Shown in pieces: positions 18,950-43,477 of a stretch of DNA of 64,000 bases. Both the position numbers and the translations under genes were made by a program. Numbering within the stretch: the first letter of the stretch is position 1; every line of letters begins with the position of its first letter. Location of the stretch: assembly GCA_019802505.1 (NCBI GenBank), contig JAFMOC010000263.1, positions 124,001-188,000 on the forward strand, read 5' to 3'. The notes below the pieces were generated by a model. It was not told the origin of the DNA. It searched no databases and was given only the letters and a program-made list of their open reading frames with translations. This DNA comes from Corydoras sp. C115. Taxonomy: Eukaryota > Chordata > Actinopteri > Siluriformes > Callichthyidae.

Positions 18950-19296
18950 GGCACAGTGGCTTAGTGGTTTAGCACGTTCACCTCTCAGCGCTAGGGATTC
19001 CCGGTTCGAATCCCCATCTGGGTGGAGTTTCCATGTTCACCCCATGTCCGCGTGGGTTTCCTCCGGGTTCTCCGGTTTCCTCCCACAGTCCAAAAACATG
19101 GATCAAGTCAATTGAGTTCTCCAAATTGCCCCATATAGAGTGTGTCTGTGTGAGTGAGTGTGTGCCCAGGGATGGATTGGAGCCCTGTCCTGGGTCTATC
19201 TGCCCAGCGCCCGAAACGTTCTCCCCTGGATGGGCATGGGGAACCCCACCGCGACCCTAATAGAGGATAAAGCGGGAGATAATGAATGAATGAATG
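18950..19296 (+). mobile_element. tRNA-derived SINE with 12-bp target duplication
   Basis: The same family as 4776, with head, B-box-like ggttcgaatc, central block and gaatgaatga tail. It is flanked by identical aatagatctaca at 18938-18949 and 19297-19308. It sits just upstream of the matk start codon (minus strand), about 120 bases from it. Confidence 0.93.
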
Positions 19297-20659
19297 AATA
19301 GATCTACAACAATTAGAGAGAAAATGAGAGTAAAATCAAACTTCTGAATGTTGTGACTGTAAATACTGCTGATACCAACTCGACTCACCTCATCTACATC
19401 GCATCGGTTACTTTACCCAAACAAAACTTCACTCAATTTATATCACTGACAAGATTTGACCAGTTGCTGATAACTGAAAAGTGTCCATTCAGAATATTTT
19501 TGCGTGAATTTCAGTTCTAAAGCCACTAAAACTTTCAGATGGCCACAGCGAAAGTGAGAAGCCCCCGAAAGCCGAACCTGAAAATGAAACGCAATTCCAA
19601 ATTGGCTTCTAGAAAAACATCCAGCTTCTCTGCGTGCAGGGGTTCAGAGTTTCATTCAGCCAGGTTATACAACATGTACAACAGTATTGCGACGCAGCTT
19701 TTAGTAATTTCAAGGAATGAACATAAAGATCAAACTTTGCAAAACAGTTTTGGGGAAGACATGTTTTTGTTTCAGTATTCAACATGCAAGGTTTGGTGTT
19801 GAAGAACTCACAGAACCCTGACACATTTAGGATAAACTAGAGGTCAGACATCAGTGTCTGAACTCACACTGGCTCTTTTGCTTTGCGTGTTTAAAAACTC
19901 CCATAAACCCATGAAAACTTGTAGACAAAGAGATTTATACTGTGACTGCTGACTAACTTAGAACGGGATGCCATAACAGCTCCTGTTGGTGTTTTATGTT
20001 GTGCTGATCATTTAAGTGATAATTACTCAGTAGATAATTTTAAACATAATTATTATGTTTAATATACAGCTAGACTCAAGATCTTTGGACAATGCGAGTA
20101 TTCTTAACAGGTGTAATACAATAGTAATATAAACTAAGTATATGTATTTAAGTGTACAATCCAGTAAAAAACAAGTGCAGGTGCAGGGAGGGGTTTCAGA
20201 GGAGCCCCCCTGCACATGGCTCTAATATACTACTAAAATATAAATAATTTAATCATCCATTGTACCATTTTAATGCTCAGAGCTTAGTGTACTCATTAGA
20301 AATGAGCAGCTTTGTGAAGCAGAAGTGAAAATTTCTACATTTAAGCACTCATTAGTAAAGGGTTGTATGGTCTCTTTGTTTGATTAGAAACGGTTCTTGG
20401 TCATATTACAACTAACTTGCATCGACCACCTCCACCCATGATCCCCCAGCACCCACTCACGTTAAAAAAAACAATAAAAAGTTTTCTAAAAGTAAAAAAA
20501 ACTTGACTTCACTTACCCACAGCGGCTTTAGTCCGTTGTACACAGCTCTCAGAAGATCACAGTTGGTCTAGATTTAGGTTGTACTCTTTCTTACGTGATA
20601 ATTACTTCCTCCTTTACTCTTCTGTATTTATTACATCAATACCAAAAACAGTCGATAGG

Positions 20660-20880
20660 GTGCTCAACTGCATTAACCAGCTCACTAACCAGATAGATCA
20701 AATTTGTAGTTCTAGTTATAGACTGTGTAATCCATCCATCACCTAAATTACATCAGTCCAGTGGAGGTCTAACCAGTGAAGGAAACTAGAGGAACGGATG
20801 GACAATCTGTATTATATGAACTACAAAGATCCTCTATAAAAACTATGAGTGTAGAAACAGGGTGACCCTAATAAAATGGC
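20660..20880. mobile_element. Older interspersed repeat, copy 1
   Basis: A diverged member of a repeat that recurs at 31305, 50845, 53790 and 56090. It shows phrases of the type atggac...gtagttctag, gaactacaaag and ataaaatggccag. I recognise this as an abundant otophysan fish repeat, probably a non-autonomous DNA element; the family name is uncertain. Confidence 0.45.
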
Positions 20881-20891
20881 CAGTAAAGAAT

Positions 20892-21141
20892 TCCATCCAT
20901 CTATTATCTTCCACTTTATCCTCTAGTAGAGTCGCGGGGGGGGGGGTTCCCCCAGGACATCCAGATACATCCAGGACAGGGTGCCAATCTATCGCTGGGC
21001 ACTCAATCACACTCTATATGGGGTGATTTGGAGAACTCAATTGACCTCGATCCATGTTTTTGGACTGTGGGAGGAAACCGGAGAACCCGGAGGAAACCCA
21101 CGCGGATACTGGGAGAACGTGCAAACTCCACCCAGTAAAGA
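20892..21141 (-). mobile_element. Reversed SINE fragment lacking the tRNA head
   Basis: Reverse copy of the SINE from its tail (ctattatcttccactttatc) through the central cctcccacag block to the ctccaccca region. It stops before the tRNA-like head. A G run of about 11 at 20937-20947 interrupts it. No target duplication is seen. Confidence 0.8.
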
Positions 21142-22180
21142 TTCAAAATTCATCCTGACATTTAAAATAAGGCCCATCAGAGTGAGTTCTAATGAAATTC
21201 AGTCAATGTAATTATAGAGATTAGTATTTATAACTTTATAATCATTCACTGTGTAACATCGAATCTAAAAAAGAGAAGTTAAAGCAGTATGACTAAACTG
21301 TAAATAAATTACAAGGGTCAACGCACTCATTTTGTGCACAAGAGTTTAATATAGATCTGAATCGAAGCAGCGCTACAAAATAATTTCATGCCTTTATAAA
21401 CGTTAGCAAATCCAGACTTCAACATGTTGCATCTTTACAGAAAACACCCTCAAAAAAAAAAAAGATTACCTTGATGACACTAATAAACAAGTATTGCATT
21501 ATTTTGTCACAGTATGAAACAACTAACACCTTGTTCCACGCACTTCAAGTTCTGATTGGCGAACCCACGCAAGCTTTTTTTTTTTATATTCTTTTCCTGC
21601 AGCAGGCTTCAACACTCCTCCAGCGGCTGCGGGGCACCGCTTCAGTCGCACCTACAAAATAGGCTTCCAATAACCACAGGATTTTCTGACCCGGGTGGCA
21701 CGGTGACCTTTATGAACAATGTGAAGACTAATGAAAGTGTGTCCACTTAAAAATTACATTTTCATGATTTAAATAATTCCGGCTGCTCGGATATTCATAG
21801 TCAGTTTCTGTTATTATGTGTTACACTGTTAGAGTTGAATTCCATTTTCGTCAGTACTATAATTCAGTCAGAAGTAGTATATCGAATGACGGGTGAACGT
21901 CCCGCATTCAAAACGAATTCCGCTGTTAACGGAGATCAGGGTTCTGCCCGAATCTGGGAACCTTATAAAATATAAATCGACTGGCTTCCGTTTAAGTGCT
22001 TAAAGCTCTGATCGTAACTGAGTGCTGTTACTGTATAAATGGACCTCTGTTGAGGTAAATACAGGACTTCAGCATGAATTAGTTGTTCTCTGCTAATCTA
22101 AAAATGGAATGCACTCGTCTTGTCGTGAACCTGTGACACTGAAGTTTTACTTTAGTAGAGGCTTTAAAAAACAAACAGAG

Positions 22181-22214
<34 letters not shown>
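22181..22214. repeat. Poly-A run of 34
   Basis: Uninterrupted A homopolymer on the plus strand, about 135 bases past the zfr2 stop codon. On the zfr2 sense strand it reads as poly-T, so it is not that gene's poly(A) tail. Confidence 0.85.
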
Positions 22215-22215
<1 letters not shown>

Positions 22216-22348
22216 AACCACAGCTTCTTTTTTTCTCTTTCTGCTTTTGGCCTGAGCAAAAACATCCAGACATCGTGGTCATGGTGAGGGTATTATTATT
22301 ATTATTATTTTTACAATTAGGAGTATCTGTTGTGATCCTGTCGACCTT

Positions 22349-34522
<12,174 letters not shown>

Positions 34523-34754
34523 TTTAGACGGCGCTACTGTTTTCTCCACCCGTATTCACGTTCATCCCGCCTCCCCGGAACGCGATTGGCCGAGCGCTCT
34601 CCCATTCGGGCCGTGGATTGGCGAACCGAGAAGTCCATCGTGTTGTCGCGGCCACGTCTGCCGTCGCGTCTTATTACGATGGCCTTCACGCAGTGCACGC
34701 TTTTAATTCATAATGTCTTAATGTCTTCAATTAAACGTTCCGATTGTCAGAGTG

Positions 34755-35090
34755 CGGCACGGTGGCTTGGCACGTTCGCCTCTCAGCGCTAGGGATTGCT
34801 GGTTCGAATCCCCGATCTGGGTGGAGTTTGCATGTCCTCCCCGTGTCCGCGTGGGGTTTCTCCGCGTTCTCCGCTTTCCTCCCACAGTCCAAAAAAACAT
34901 GGATCGGGTTCTCCAAATTGCCCCTATATAGAGTGTGTCTGTGTGAGTGAGTGAGTGTGTGCCCAGCGATAGGTTGGCGCCCTGTCCTGGGTCTATCTGC
35001 CCAGCGCCCGAAACGTTCTCCCCTGGATGGACATGAGGAACCCCCACCGCGACCCTAATAGAGTATAAAGCGGAAAGATAATGAATGAAC
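34755..35090 (+). mobile_element. SINE with a 10-base head deletion
   Basis: Same family as 4776. The head reads cggcacggtggcttggcacg, so the tagtggttta segment is missing. The body and gataatgaatgaa tail are intact. No clear target duplication. It starts about 230 bases upstream of the zfr2 start codon. Confidence 0.9.
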
Positions 35091-35199
35091 AAATAATGCA
35101 ATTAATAATATGTCGTTATTGTTATAACACTACAAAAGCCATCTGTTAATCTGATATATACAACATACATATATTTACATTTATTCATGTCCATTCATC

Positions 35200-35370
35200 C
35201 TACCGCTGGACACACACACACTACATGGGGCAATTTGGAGCATTCAATTTACCTTGAAATCCATGTCTTTGGACTGTGGGAGCAGACCGGAGAACATGGA
35301 ATCGGGATACGAACCTGGATCCTCAGAGCTGGGAGGAGAACATGCTAACCACTGAGCCACCGTGCCGCCC
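35200..35370 (-). mobile_element. Old diverged SINE in reverse
   Basis: In reverse it shows the tRNA-like head (ggcggcacggtggctcagtgg, ggttcgtatcc) and the central cccacagtccaaagacatgg. It differs from the young copies at many sites, so it is an older subfamily or a relative. Confidence 0.75.
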
Positions 35371-35516
35371 ATACATATATACATACACACAATTTTTGGG
35401 GTAAACAATGCTTTCTTGATATGGTGGTGTGTTAATGTGTGTTGTACTGATACGAGTGCAACAAAAAGTACATAATCAAGTGCACATCTTTTAATCCTCT
35501 AGGGCTTGGCTATGCT

Positions 35517-35518
<2 letters not shown>

Positions 35519-35569
<51 letters not shown>
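35519..35569. repeat. (TG)n microsatellite
   Basis: About 25 TG units without interruption. Confidence 0.92.
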
Positions 35570-36620
35570 ATCCTAGTGGCTGATCTCGGATCAGCAGTCC
35601 TCTTTCCTTCACGCAGCATCTCTGTGTGGAAGAAAGAGGAAGCAGGTGCAGCAGCTCTGCCTTTAATAGTCATGATCCACGTCATGTGACGCAGGCTGGA
35701 GCCAACAACACAGCATCACCAGGAAAATGGAGGCAGCACACGCATAGAGAAATACACACAGCATCAGCATCAGCATCACAGGCTTAAACCACTCATTTAA
35801 ATATAAGAAGCAGATTTAAAACAATGACATTTTGGGGAAGCATTTTCTGAACTCGTGCAGATTTTAAAACCAAAGGATATTAAAAAACGCAGCAGTCTTC
35901 TTAAGGTAGGCGACAGACGATTCTCTGTTTCTATATTTGGCTTCAGTTTATGGCCTGAATTAAAGCTGCCTTGGGTCATGTGATCCACTGTATGAGTAAA
36001 TATCTGTCTTTGGCAGATTTTAGTATTTGATGTCAGCTAAATAATTGGGTTATAAAGGTGTGACAAAATGACAAAGCTCGATTATTAAACACAAATAACA
36101 TACTATTAAAGAGTCAATATGTTTTGTAGGTTAAACCTTTGGACCAAACCGATTTCAGTGTGTAACTAAACCACCCCAGATGCATGGCTTTGTTTTGCTC
36201 TAACATTGCAGTTTCTCCTGCTTCGCCTCTCTTCGGCTTTTTCGTTCCCTGTGGGATGCAGTAGCATGTAGGAGGGGGGTTGCACGTGGGGGGTGTTGAC
36301 ATCCAGTGCAAATTAAGCAGCACTTCATTACTGCTGAAGCAGCTATAGACCCCCACATTACTGAACCCCACCGAGTCCTAATGATGTTGCATTATCGTTC
36401 TTTATCTATGATTTACTTCAACATGAGAACTGCTTAGAGATCTGTATCCTGGGTAAAGATCAAACTGTTTAATACATCTTTTATCTCTCTTATTATATAT
36501 AGTATAATTATAGTATCATCCATGTTGTAATGTTGTATTTCCAGATTACAGACCTTTCAAGCTTTCTAATGTTCTGATGTCTATGTGTGTTTTGTTAGTT
36601 CACTTCCAGAAGCCAGAGAT

Positions 36621-39600
36621 ATGGATTCTTCTGTAACTGGTGAGGAGAGATGTAAGTAGATTTTAATTAGAAGCTTATGTACCATCATAAGAACATGATT
36701 CGGACTAAAACAAATGTTATTTGGGTAAATTCTAAATAACTAACTAAATATTATATAAAGTATTTACAGTTTTTAATATTTGTAACATTTAATCATTTGT
36801 AAATGGTAAATTTTATTTATATTAATTGAATATAAAATAGCCCAGCGATAGATTGGCGCCCTGTCCTGGGTGTATCTGCCCAGCGCTCGAAACGTTCTCC
36901 CCTGGATGGGCATGGGGAACCCCACCGCGACCCTAATAGAGGATAAAGCGGAAGATAATGAATGAATGAATATAAAATATATTACCAAGTTTGTGAATGA
37001 TTTTTGAACAGATCTTCACTTTCCTTCATATTTTCATCTACATGATGGTTGTTTTTTGTTACCCAGCTCCACCTAACTCCCTTCTCATCAGTGGAACGGG
37101 TGGGGGTTCCAGCCATCGCAAAAGACGTACCCTCATAGCCCCAGATATGAACCTGTCATTGGACCAGAGTGAGGGATCTGTGCTTTCTGATGACTTCCTG
37201 GACACACCTGATGACCTGGACATCAATGTCGATGATATCGAAACCCCTGATGAAACAGACTCTTTGGAGTTCCCCACCAACGGAAATGACCTGGAGTGGG
37301 AAGGTCAGGTTTGCCTCAGTCCCGAAGTTATTCCTTTTGGTTTATTAAAAGTTTATTTAAATGTACATTGAGTGTGTTGTATTTAGATGACACACCAGTG
37401 GCCTCAGCCAAACCGGGGCCGCCTGATGGCACTGAAGAAGAGGGAGAGGTTGAAAATGGCCGTCTTTGGAGGACCGTCATTATTGGCGAGCAGGAGCACC
37501 GAATCGACATGCAGCTTATTCGACCATATGTCCGCGTCATCTCTCACGGAGGTGGGAGCTCATACACCAATCTCCTGATGATGTTCCAACAACATTTTGT
37601 TTCATTGGGACTCCTTTCTCTCCATTTGTAGGTTATTACGGTGACGGGTTAAACGCCATTATAGTGTTTTCAGCGTGTTATCTGCCTGACAGCAGCTGTC
37701 CAGATTACAATTACATTATGGAAAACCTCTTTCTGTGAGTGACAAATTTAAAACTGTTTATACATAATAAACACATGTTTTGGAAATTAAATAGAATTAA
37801 ATATATTTACCTATGCCACAGCAGCCCCTACTGGCTGGCCAAGGCAATAGTATTAGGGACAAGGGATGTGGGATGCTGCATATTGCATAATTTCTGCAAA
37901 ACCTTGATGCTACATCTGTAAAAATACAAAAGTAATAATGTGTGACAGCCGGAGTGGGAGGAAGTGTAGCAACAGATGTCCTGTAACAGATGTCTTCAAA
38001 ACTCTCAGCTATACATATAAAGACTCGTCTGATTGTTACTAAATTATATTACACTGAAGATTGACGTTGTCCTTTCTATGTGCAGGTATGTAGTAAGCAG
38101 CCTGGAGATGCTAGTGGCCGAGGATTACATGATCATCTACATGAATGGAGGAACGCCACGGAGCAAGATGCCTGGCATCACCTGGCTTAAAAAGTGCTAT
38201 CAGATGATCGACAGAAGGTCTGAAATCTTCTCCGCAGCTTGCTTTGGTTCCCTTTTATTTATTTGCACCTGAATTCAGATGGTGCGAAAGCCGCAGGAAA
38301 CCTCGGAGAATTGTATCTTCACATTTTTTTTTTTACAGATTGAGAAAAAACCTTAAGGCTTTGATTATTGCACATCCCTCCTGGTTCATACGCACAGTGA
38401 TTGCTATCTCCAGACCCTTCATTAGGTAAAAACTTTTATCCTACTGAACATTGACTACCAAAACCTAGAAATATTACAATCATATGGTTTCCTTGAGTTT
38501 CAGCAGATGAACAAGATATTACATTGTGTTCTAAATTACCATTAAAAGGTTTTCGTCACTTTGTTTTTCTGCAGCGTGAAGTTCATGAACAAAATTCGCT
38601 ACGTGCACAGCCTGGAGGAGCTGGAGCAGATTGTCCCGATGGAGCATGTCCACATCCCTGAGAGTGTCATAGAGTAAGGGCCTTGCATTCTTACAGCTTG
38701 AACATGGCTGGCACTGATACATCCAGAGCTCCAGTTTAGGACTGCTGTCTGAAGATAATCAGGATTTATGTTGCTGTTTCTTTTTTTTCAGGTTTGATGA
38801 AGAAAGGATCAAAGCACGAAACGAACGGTATATATCTGTGAAAGATAATTGTAAGGTTAAATATGTGATTGTTGTAATATGTAAAAAGATTACAACAGGT
38901 TTTACATGCAGTGAAACGTGCACTCTCTTGTTGAAGGCACGAATCTACACTATATAGCTAAACCGCCGCCTGTTTTGCAGGTCTGGACTGGGCCTCAGAT
39001 GCTAATCCTCCAGCTTAAAAAAACAGTTAGACAGTTTAAAAGCTTTTATCCATGGGGCAATAGTTTGGGTAGGGCAAACTATTTTTTACGTAGGTTCTCA
39101 GGCTTGCAAAAAGTTGATTGAGGACCATTTGCTCATTCAGCCCAAATCAACAGTTTAAAATTAAAATGTATTTTTTTAGTTAAGGAAACCAAACTTTTGA
39201 CCCCTAATAAAGTATATTACCTTCTTCTGTTGGTGAATAGTCATTGATGATGTCCAGACATAAATAATCCATAATTAATTTTTTTTTGTGGATTATTTAT
39301 GTCATGGACATAATGTCAGGACATCATCAGTGACTATTCACCAACAGCAGAATGTTATTTTAAGCAACATTGTTTTTGAAATAATCACTAATGTTATAAT
39401 AAAAATTATAATTTAAAATATGTGGGTCTGAAAAACCTAATCCAAATGATTATTTCAAATTTTTTACCATCCATCAACAAAATAATGATTGATATCTTTT
39501 TATTTCTCAAAAATAAAAGGTCATATACTGAACCTTTAACATGATTAACCGTGTACCCTAAAGATGAAGTGTGCTACATTCTTTAATTAATAATGCTTGT

Positions 39601-39782
39601 GTGTCTTTAGGTTGGAACAGGAAGAAAGAGAGCGTCACTCACAGGAACAGCAGGAATCAACCGATTCAGAAGGGTACAGATATGATGTAAATCAGTCAAA
39701 CATTACCATGTTTATAATTTCATCTGTAAAACCGTCTTATTGTCATTCCAGACCACCAACAAACAGCAGCAGCGACAGCTGA
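36621..39782 (+). CDS. atcay: Caytaxin (BNIP-H), BCH-domain adaptor
   Basis: A neuronal scaffold that binds glutaminase and kinesin light chain; human mutations cause Cayman ataxia. Ten exons join in frame: 36621-36651, 37067-37303, 37387-37551, 37632-37734, 38086-38217, 38339-38425, 38575-38673, 38792-38827, 39611-39673, 39752-39782 (984 nt, 327 aa; human 371). The region [20 protein letters not shown] and following residues match caytaxin almost exactly. The W-acidic kinesin-binding motif LEWEDD spans the second junction. The CRAL-TRIO-like BCH domain covers about residues 115-275 ([39 protein letters not shown]). The C-terminal tail is charged and ends NSSSDS. The first ATG used here gives [10 protein letters not shown], shorter than the family N-terminus; PEARD just upstream of that ATG may continue an undetected exon. 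The intron at 38828-39610 holds a strong hairpin. Confidence 0.94.
36840..36966 (+). mobile_element. 5'-truncated SINE with 13-bp target duplication
   Basis: Only the last third of the SINE is present (from gcccagcgatagattgg to gaatgaa). It is flanked by tgaatataaaata at 36827-36839 and 36967-36979. Truncation with a target duplication fits LINE-driven insertion that stopped early. It lies in the first atcay intron, sense to the gene. Confidence 0.9.
39224..39352. repeat. Large inverted repeat (hairpin) in an atcay intron
   Basis: The left arm (39224-39271; ttctgttggtgaatagtc...aaataatcca) is the near-perfect reverse complement of the right arm (39289-39352; tggattatttatgtc...gactattcaccaacag). 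The right arm carries one extra stretch of about 15 bases. The loop is about 17 bases of AT-rich sequence. It could be a small fold-back transposon; transcribed, it would form a long RNA duplex. Confidence 0.88.
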
Positions 39783-39882
39783 GGTGCCTGTCTTGTGAAA
39801 GAACCCCCGGAGGACCACCGAAGTCTTTCTGATCTCAGACCAGTGGCCTTGGTTTTGTCGTGAGTCCTTACAGAAATGACCT

Positions 39883-40029
39883 CAGTCCTGAAGGGCCATA
39901 TTCCAACAAAGTTTGGTGAACTTTCTACCTAAACAGACCAAATATGGTTTATAAATATGGATTATGAGGTTTAGCTGAGGTTTAGGAAGCAGTTCACCAA
40001 ACTTTTCCAGCTCTGGCCCTTTAGGACTG
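39883..40029. mobile_element. Short inverted-repeat element (MITE-like)
   Basis: The ends are cagtcctgaagggcc and ggccctttaggactg, complementary termini with imperfect arms of about 50 bases (fgaac/gttc cores around tttggtgaac and gttcaccaaac). The CAGTCCTGGAGGGCC-type end is a very common fish non-autonomous element, probably hAT-like. No clear 8-bp target duplication. It sits in the presumed atcay 3' UTR. Confidence 0.7.
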
Positions 40030-40134
40030 GAATTATTCGACCATGCATGACAGGAATTTCGCCCTGGTCTCACATCAGCACAACGAGTAGATGTAATTAA
40101 AGGGGAAAAAAATGCATAACGATATAAAAGATCA

Positions 40135-40148
40135 CCACCAGGTGGCAC
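40135..40148 (+). promoter_or_regulatory. CTCF-consensus motif
   Basis: ccaccaggtggcac fits CCASYAGRKGGCRS at every position. It is in the same orientation as the site at 32311, and the two bracket the zfr2/atcay promoters. Binding is unproven. Confidence 0.35.
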
Positions 40149-40609
40149 TCCATCGAGAGAGATGTTCAATATTAACCCGCTTTCCTGCAGAACCCACAAC
40201 CTAGGCCTGTAGAAAGTTGCCACCTTATTCAGTCGTTGTGTTTGAAATAATCTATATTGCTCTGGTTTAATTTGTAATAAATGGAACATCTTAAAGCAAC
40301 TTTATGTAACAAATACAATAAAACTATATACCGAGGAAAGTGTACTGGGGAAAGTTCTACGTACCTCATGCCAAGCATCATTTTCCAGGGAAAGTAAGCA
40401 AAATAGGCCACTTAACACAGTGTAACATACAAACTCATACAAAATCATGTAATAATACTCATCTCACTTCTGCCCTCATTGCAGATTCTGTGTAGAAGAA
40501 CAATTAATACTAATTCCTTCATGAGGTTGCTTTAAGCTTCATAATCTGCATCCAATCTATTGTGTAAACAGTTGTATTTTGTGCAAAATTTCAATTAATT
40601 ACTGTATTA

Positions 40610-40615
40610 AATAAA
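40610..40615 (+). terminator. Candidate atcay poly(A) signal
   Basis: AATAAA about 830 bases past the stop codon, followed by a T-rich stretch. A plausible 3' end; others are possible further down. Confidence 0.45.
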
Positions 40616-41801
40616 GTTGCATTATTTACCTGCATTTTTTTTTGCAGGAAAATTTCAAACAGTGAATTGATTTGCACATTTTAATCTGTAGGGTGTGAGT
40701 TTAAACCTGGATTCTCCAATTGGTTTAAATAATCAATGTGCACATAGACGCTGCATAAATTTGTGGACGTCCACTGTTTGTTAACACTACGGACGTGCCA
40801 TTTGAAAGAACACTCTGTGACCTGCCATTAGAAAGACATCGATCAGCTCAGGAGAGATAAAGTGCTGTTTGTGGGGCCATCATGACGTCTGTTCCCATGT
40901 GCTAATGGCTAGTTAAAATGTGTTATTATTTCTTTCCTTTTGCATCGTGCTTGTTTGTATTTCATGGTTCATTCATTGTTCTGATATTTGAAATGTTTTG
41001 AATGCTTTCCTCCACCCAAAGCTTCAGTAAAGAAATGGTTCTGATATCCACAAATCTGCAGTTGTAGAGTATTTTTGTGCCAAGTAGTAAATTTATGTTG
41101 CCTTATGTTATAAATGTCAATGTGACAGTATTAAAGGGTCAACAAACGACAGTGGCTTGTGTTTATTCAACTAAACAGATTCTCAGTCATCATAATATGT
41201 CTTAATGTTTTTTAATGAAAATCCTACTACATCTTAAAGCTAAATCAACATAAATAAGTTTCTTTACATACATAACAAATAGTGTGTGAGTGTGCAATGT
41301 AGTATATCCATTCATAGAAGGCTTATACAAGTAAAATTGTTTCGGATTTCATTCATCCAGCTGGTTTGAACTCGTAATTATTAAGATTAAGGTCACGTAG
41401 TAACCTGAACAGATGAATAGTTCCTGGTAGACTCATATCCGAAGGAGGGATTAGACCGTTTGTATATTACAATACCGCTCTAAGTATGACTCAACCTTTG
41501 TAAACCAGTTGTCGTTTCCATGGAGCACATTCAGGGAAGTGAGAACACAGGCGGTTGGATGACGCAAATTTCTGGAATGTGAGTGAACAAAATGCGGGCC
41601 TTGGAACAGAATAAACTTGGTATATATATTTATAGCAGTGTTTACTGCTGTGTTCTTATTAAGTAAAATAATCACTTGTTTAAACAGCCTGGTGATGGCT
41701 GCTGCAGCACATGTACTTTGGTGTTCATGACTAGATTTTTCTTTTGACACAAAGTTTCCAGGCTACATGCACTCTGACCCCAAGTAAACCTTGTGACAGT
41801 A

Positions 41802-42312
<511 letters not shown>

Positions 42313-42342
42313 ATATATACTGTATATATATACAGTATATAT
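42313..42342. repeat. Perfect 30-bp palindrome
   Basis: atatatactgtatat followed by its exact reverse complement. It lies at the edge of the reversed SINE and is probably derived from the TA tract. Confidence 0.85.
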
Positions 42343-42633
42343 GACACACACCACATCCAATGTAAGCTTTATGAAAATGGTAGATGTCAGCAATTCAAAT
42401 GATGTTAACATAAATGTGGTGGCAGTGCATTGTCTGTATTAACCAACTAAATTTTACCAATAAGTATTATTTAAAAATTTATTTTCAATCATTGCTTTTT
42501 TTTGTTTTATTGACTTATTTATTTGTTTTATTGAATTATGTATAATACTACATAATTTGAACAAACTAATTTAAATATACATAAATCTGATTGCAGGGGC
42601 CTCGATGTACATTTAGAGTTCTCGATGTACATT

Positions 42634-42849
<216 letters not shown>

Positions 42850-42939
42850 TAAAAGTGAAAGCTTCGGATGCACAACTGCAGAAGAAGATTAAGCGCGATC
42901 CGCGTTAGGGAACGAAGGGAATAACGTGGCCTCTGTAGC

Positions 42940-43030
42940 CACGCCCCCCCCCCACCGTGATTGGTCAGAATCTCACGCGCTGGTGTGACGCGCTTTATAA
43001 GATCACGTGCTTTAGGGGAGACGTGCCTTA
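42940..43030 (+). promoter_or_regulatory. nmrk2 promoter candidate
   Basis: An inverted CCAAT box (ATTGG, 42960-42964), a TATA-like tttataa (42994-43000) and an E-box CACGTG (43004-43009) lie in a CpG-richer stretch about 140-190 bases upstream of the nmrk2 ATG. Spacing fits a TATA promoter with initiation near 43025. Confidence 0.55.
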
Positions 43031-43145
43031 GCAGCGTGGTCCGATCTGACGGAGCAAGTGCTCGAAGTCGGAGCATTAATTAAACATTAATTAATCTTTA
43101 ATCGATTATAGATTCGCTTTATTAAAGATAACGAACCGCATCGAA

Positions 43146-43441
43146 ATGAAATACATCATCGGAATCGGCGGGTGAGAAATCTGTTTGAATACTTATGTAT
43201 TTTATGGTTCAGATGATTGTTTCCTTTGGATGGTATTTCTATGAAAAAGCGGATATAATGCGATAATGTACGAAATTATTAAAAAATAATGTTTTGTTAT
43301 TAAATAAAACCCGTCGCTTGGTTGAAATGAACTTGTGGGTGGAAGGAACAGCGGGATGCCGCTTCCGGCACTTTGAGCGGGAGATTTAAAACGTTACGCG
43401 CGAGAACCGCAGTCTCCAGCTGTGCGTCATCATAGTTTATT

Positions 43442-43477
<36 letters not shown>

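Larger units (their letters stand above)
18830..22348. other. Intergenic region between matk and zfr2
   Basis: About 3.5 kb: matk promoter or 5' UTR sequence on the left and zfr2 3' flank on the right. It holds a full SINE (18950-19296), an older repeat (20660-20880), a reversed SINE fragment (20892-21141) and a run of 34 A (22181-22214). No coding exon is supportable. A matk 5' non-coding exon could lie here, but I could not fix it. Confidence 0.6.
34523..36620. other. Divergent intergenic region between zfr2 and atcay
   Basis: About 2 kb between head-to-head genes. It holds the zfr2 promoter, a SINE (34755-35090), an old reversed SINE (35200-35370) and a TG microsatellite (35519-35569). 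It also has a GC-richer stretch at 35640-35730 with a short frame (35727-35747, MEAAHA) that could be an atcay 5' UTR exon. I could not find an exon matching the usual caytaxin N-terminus (MGTTEATLRMENV). Confidence 0.55.

Noticed and set aside
18950..19296. tRNA gene suggested by the ggttcgaatcc box
   Set aside because: The tRNA-like part is the head of a SINE: the acceptor stem is not complete and the same sequence recurs with SINE body and target duplications.
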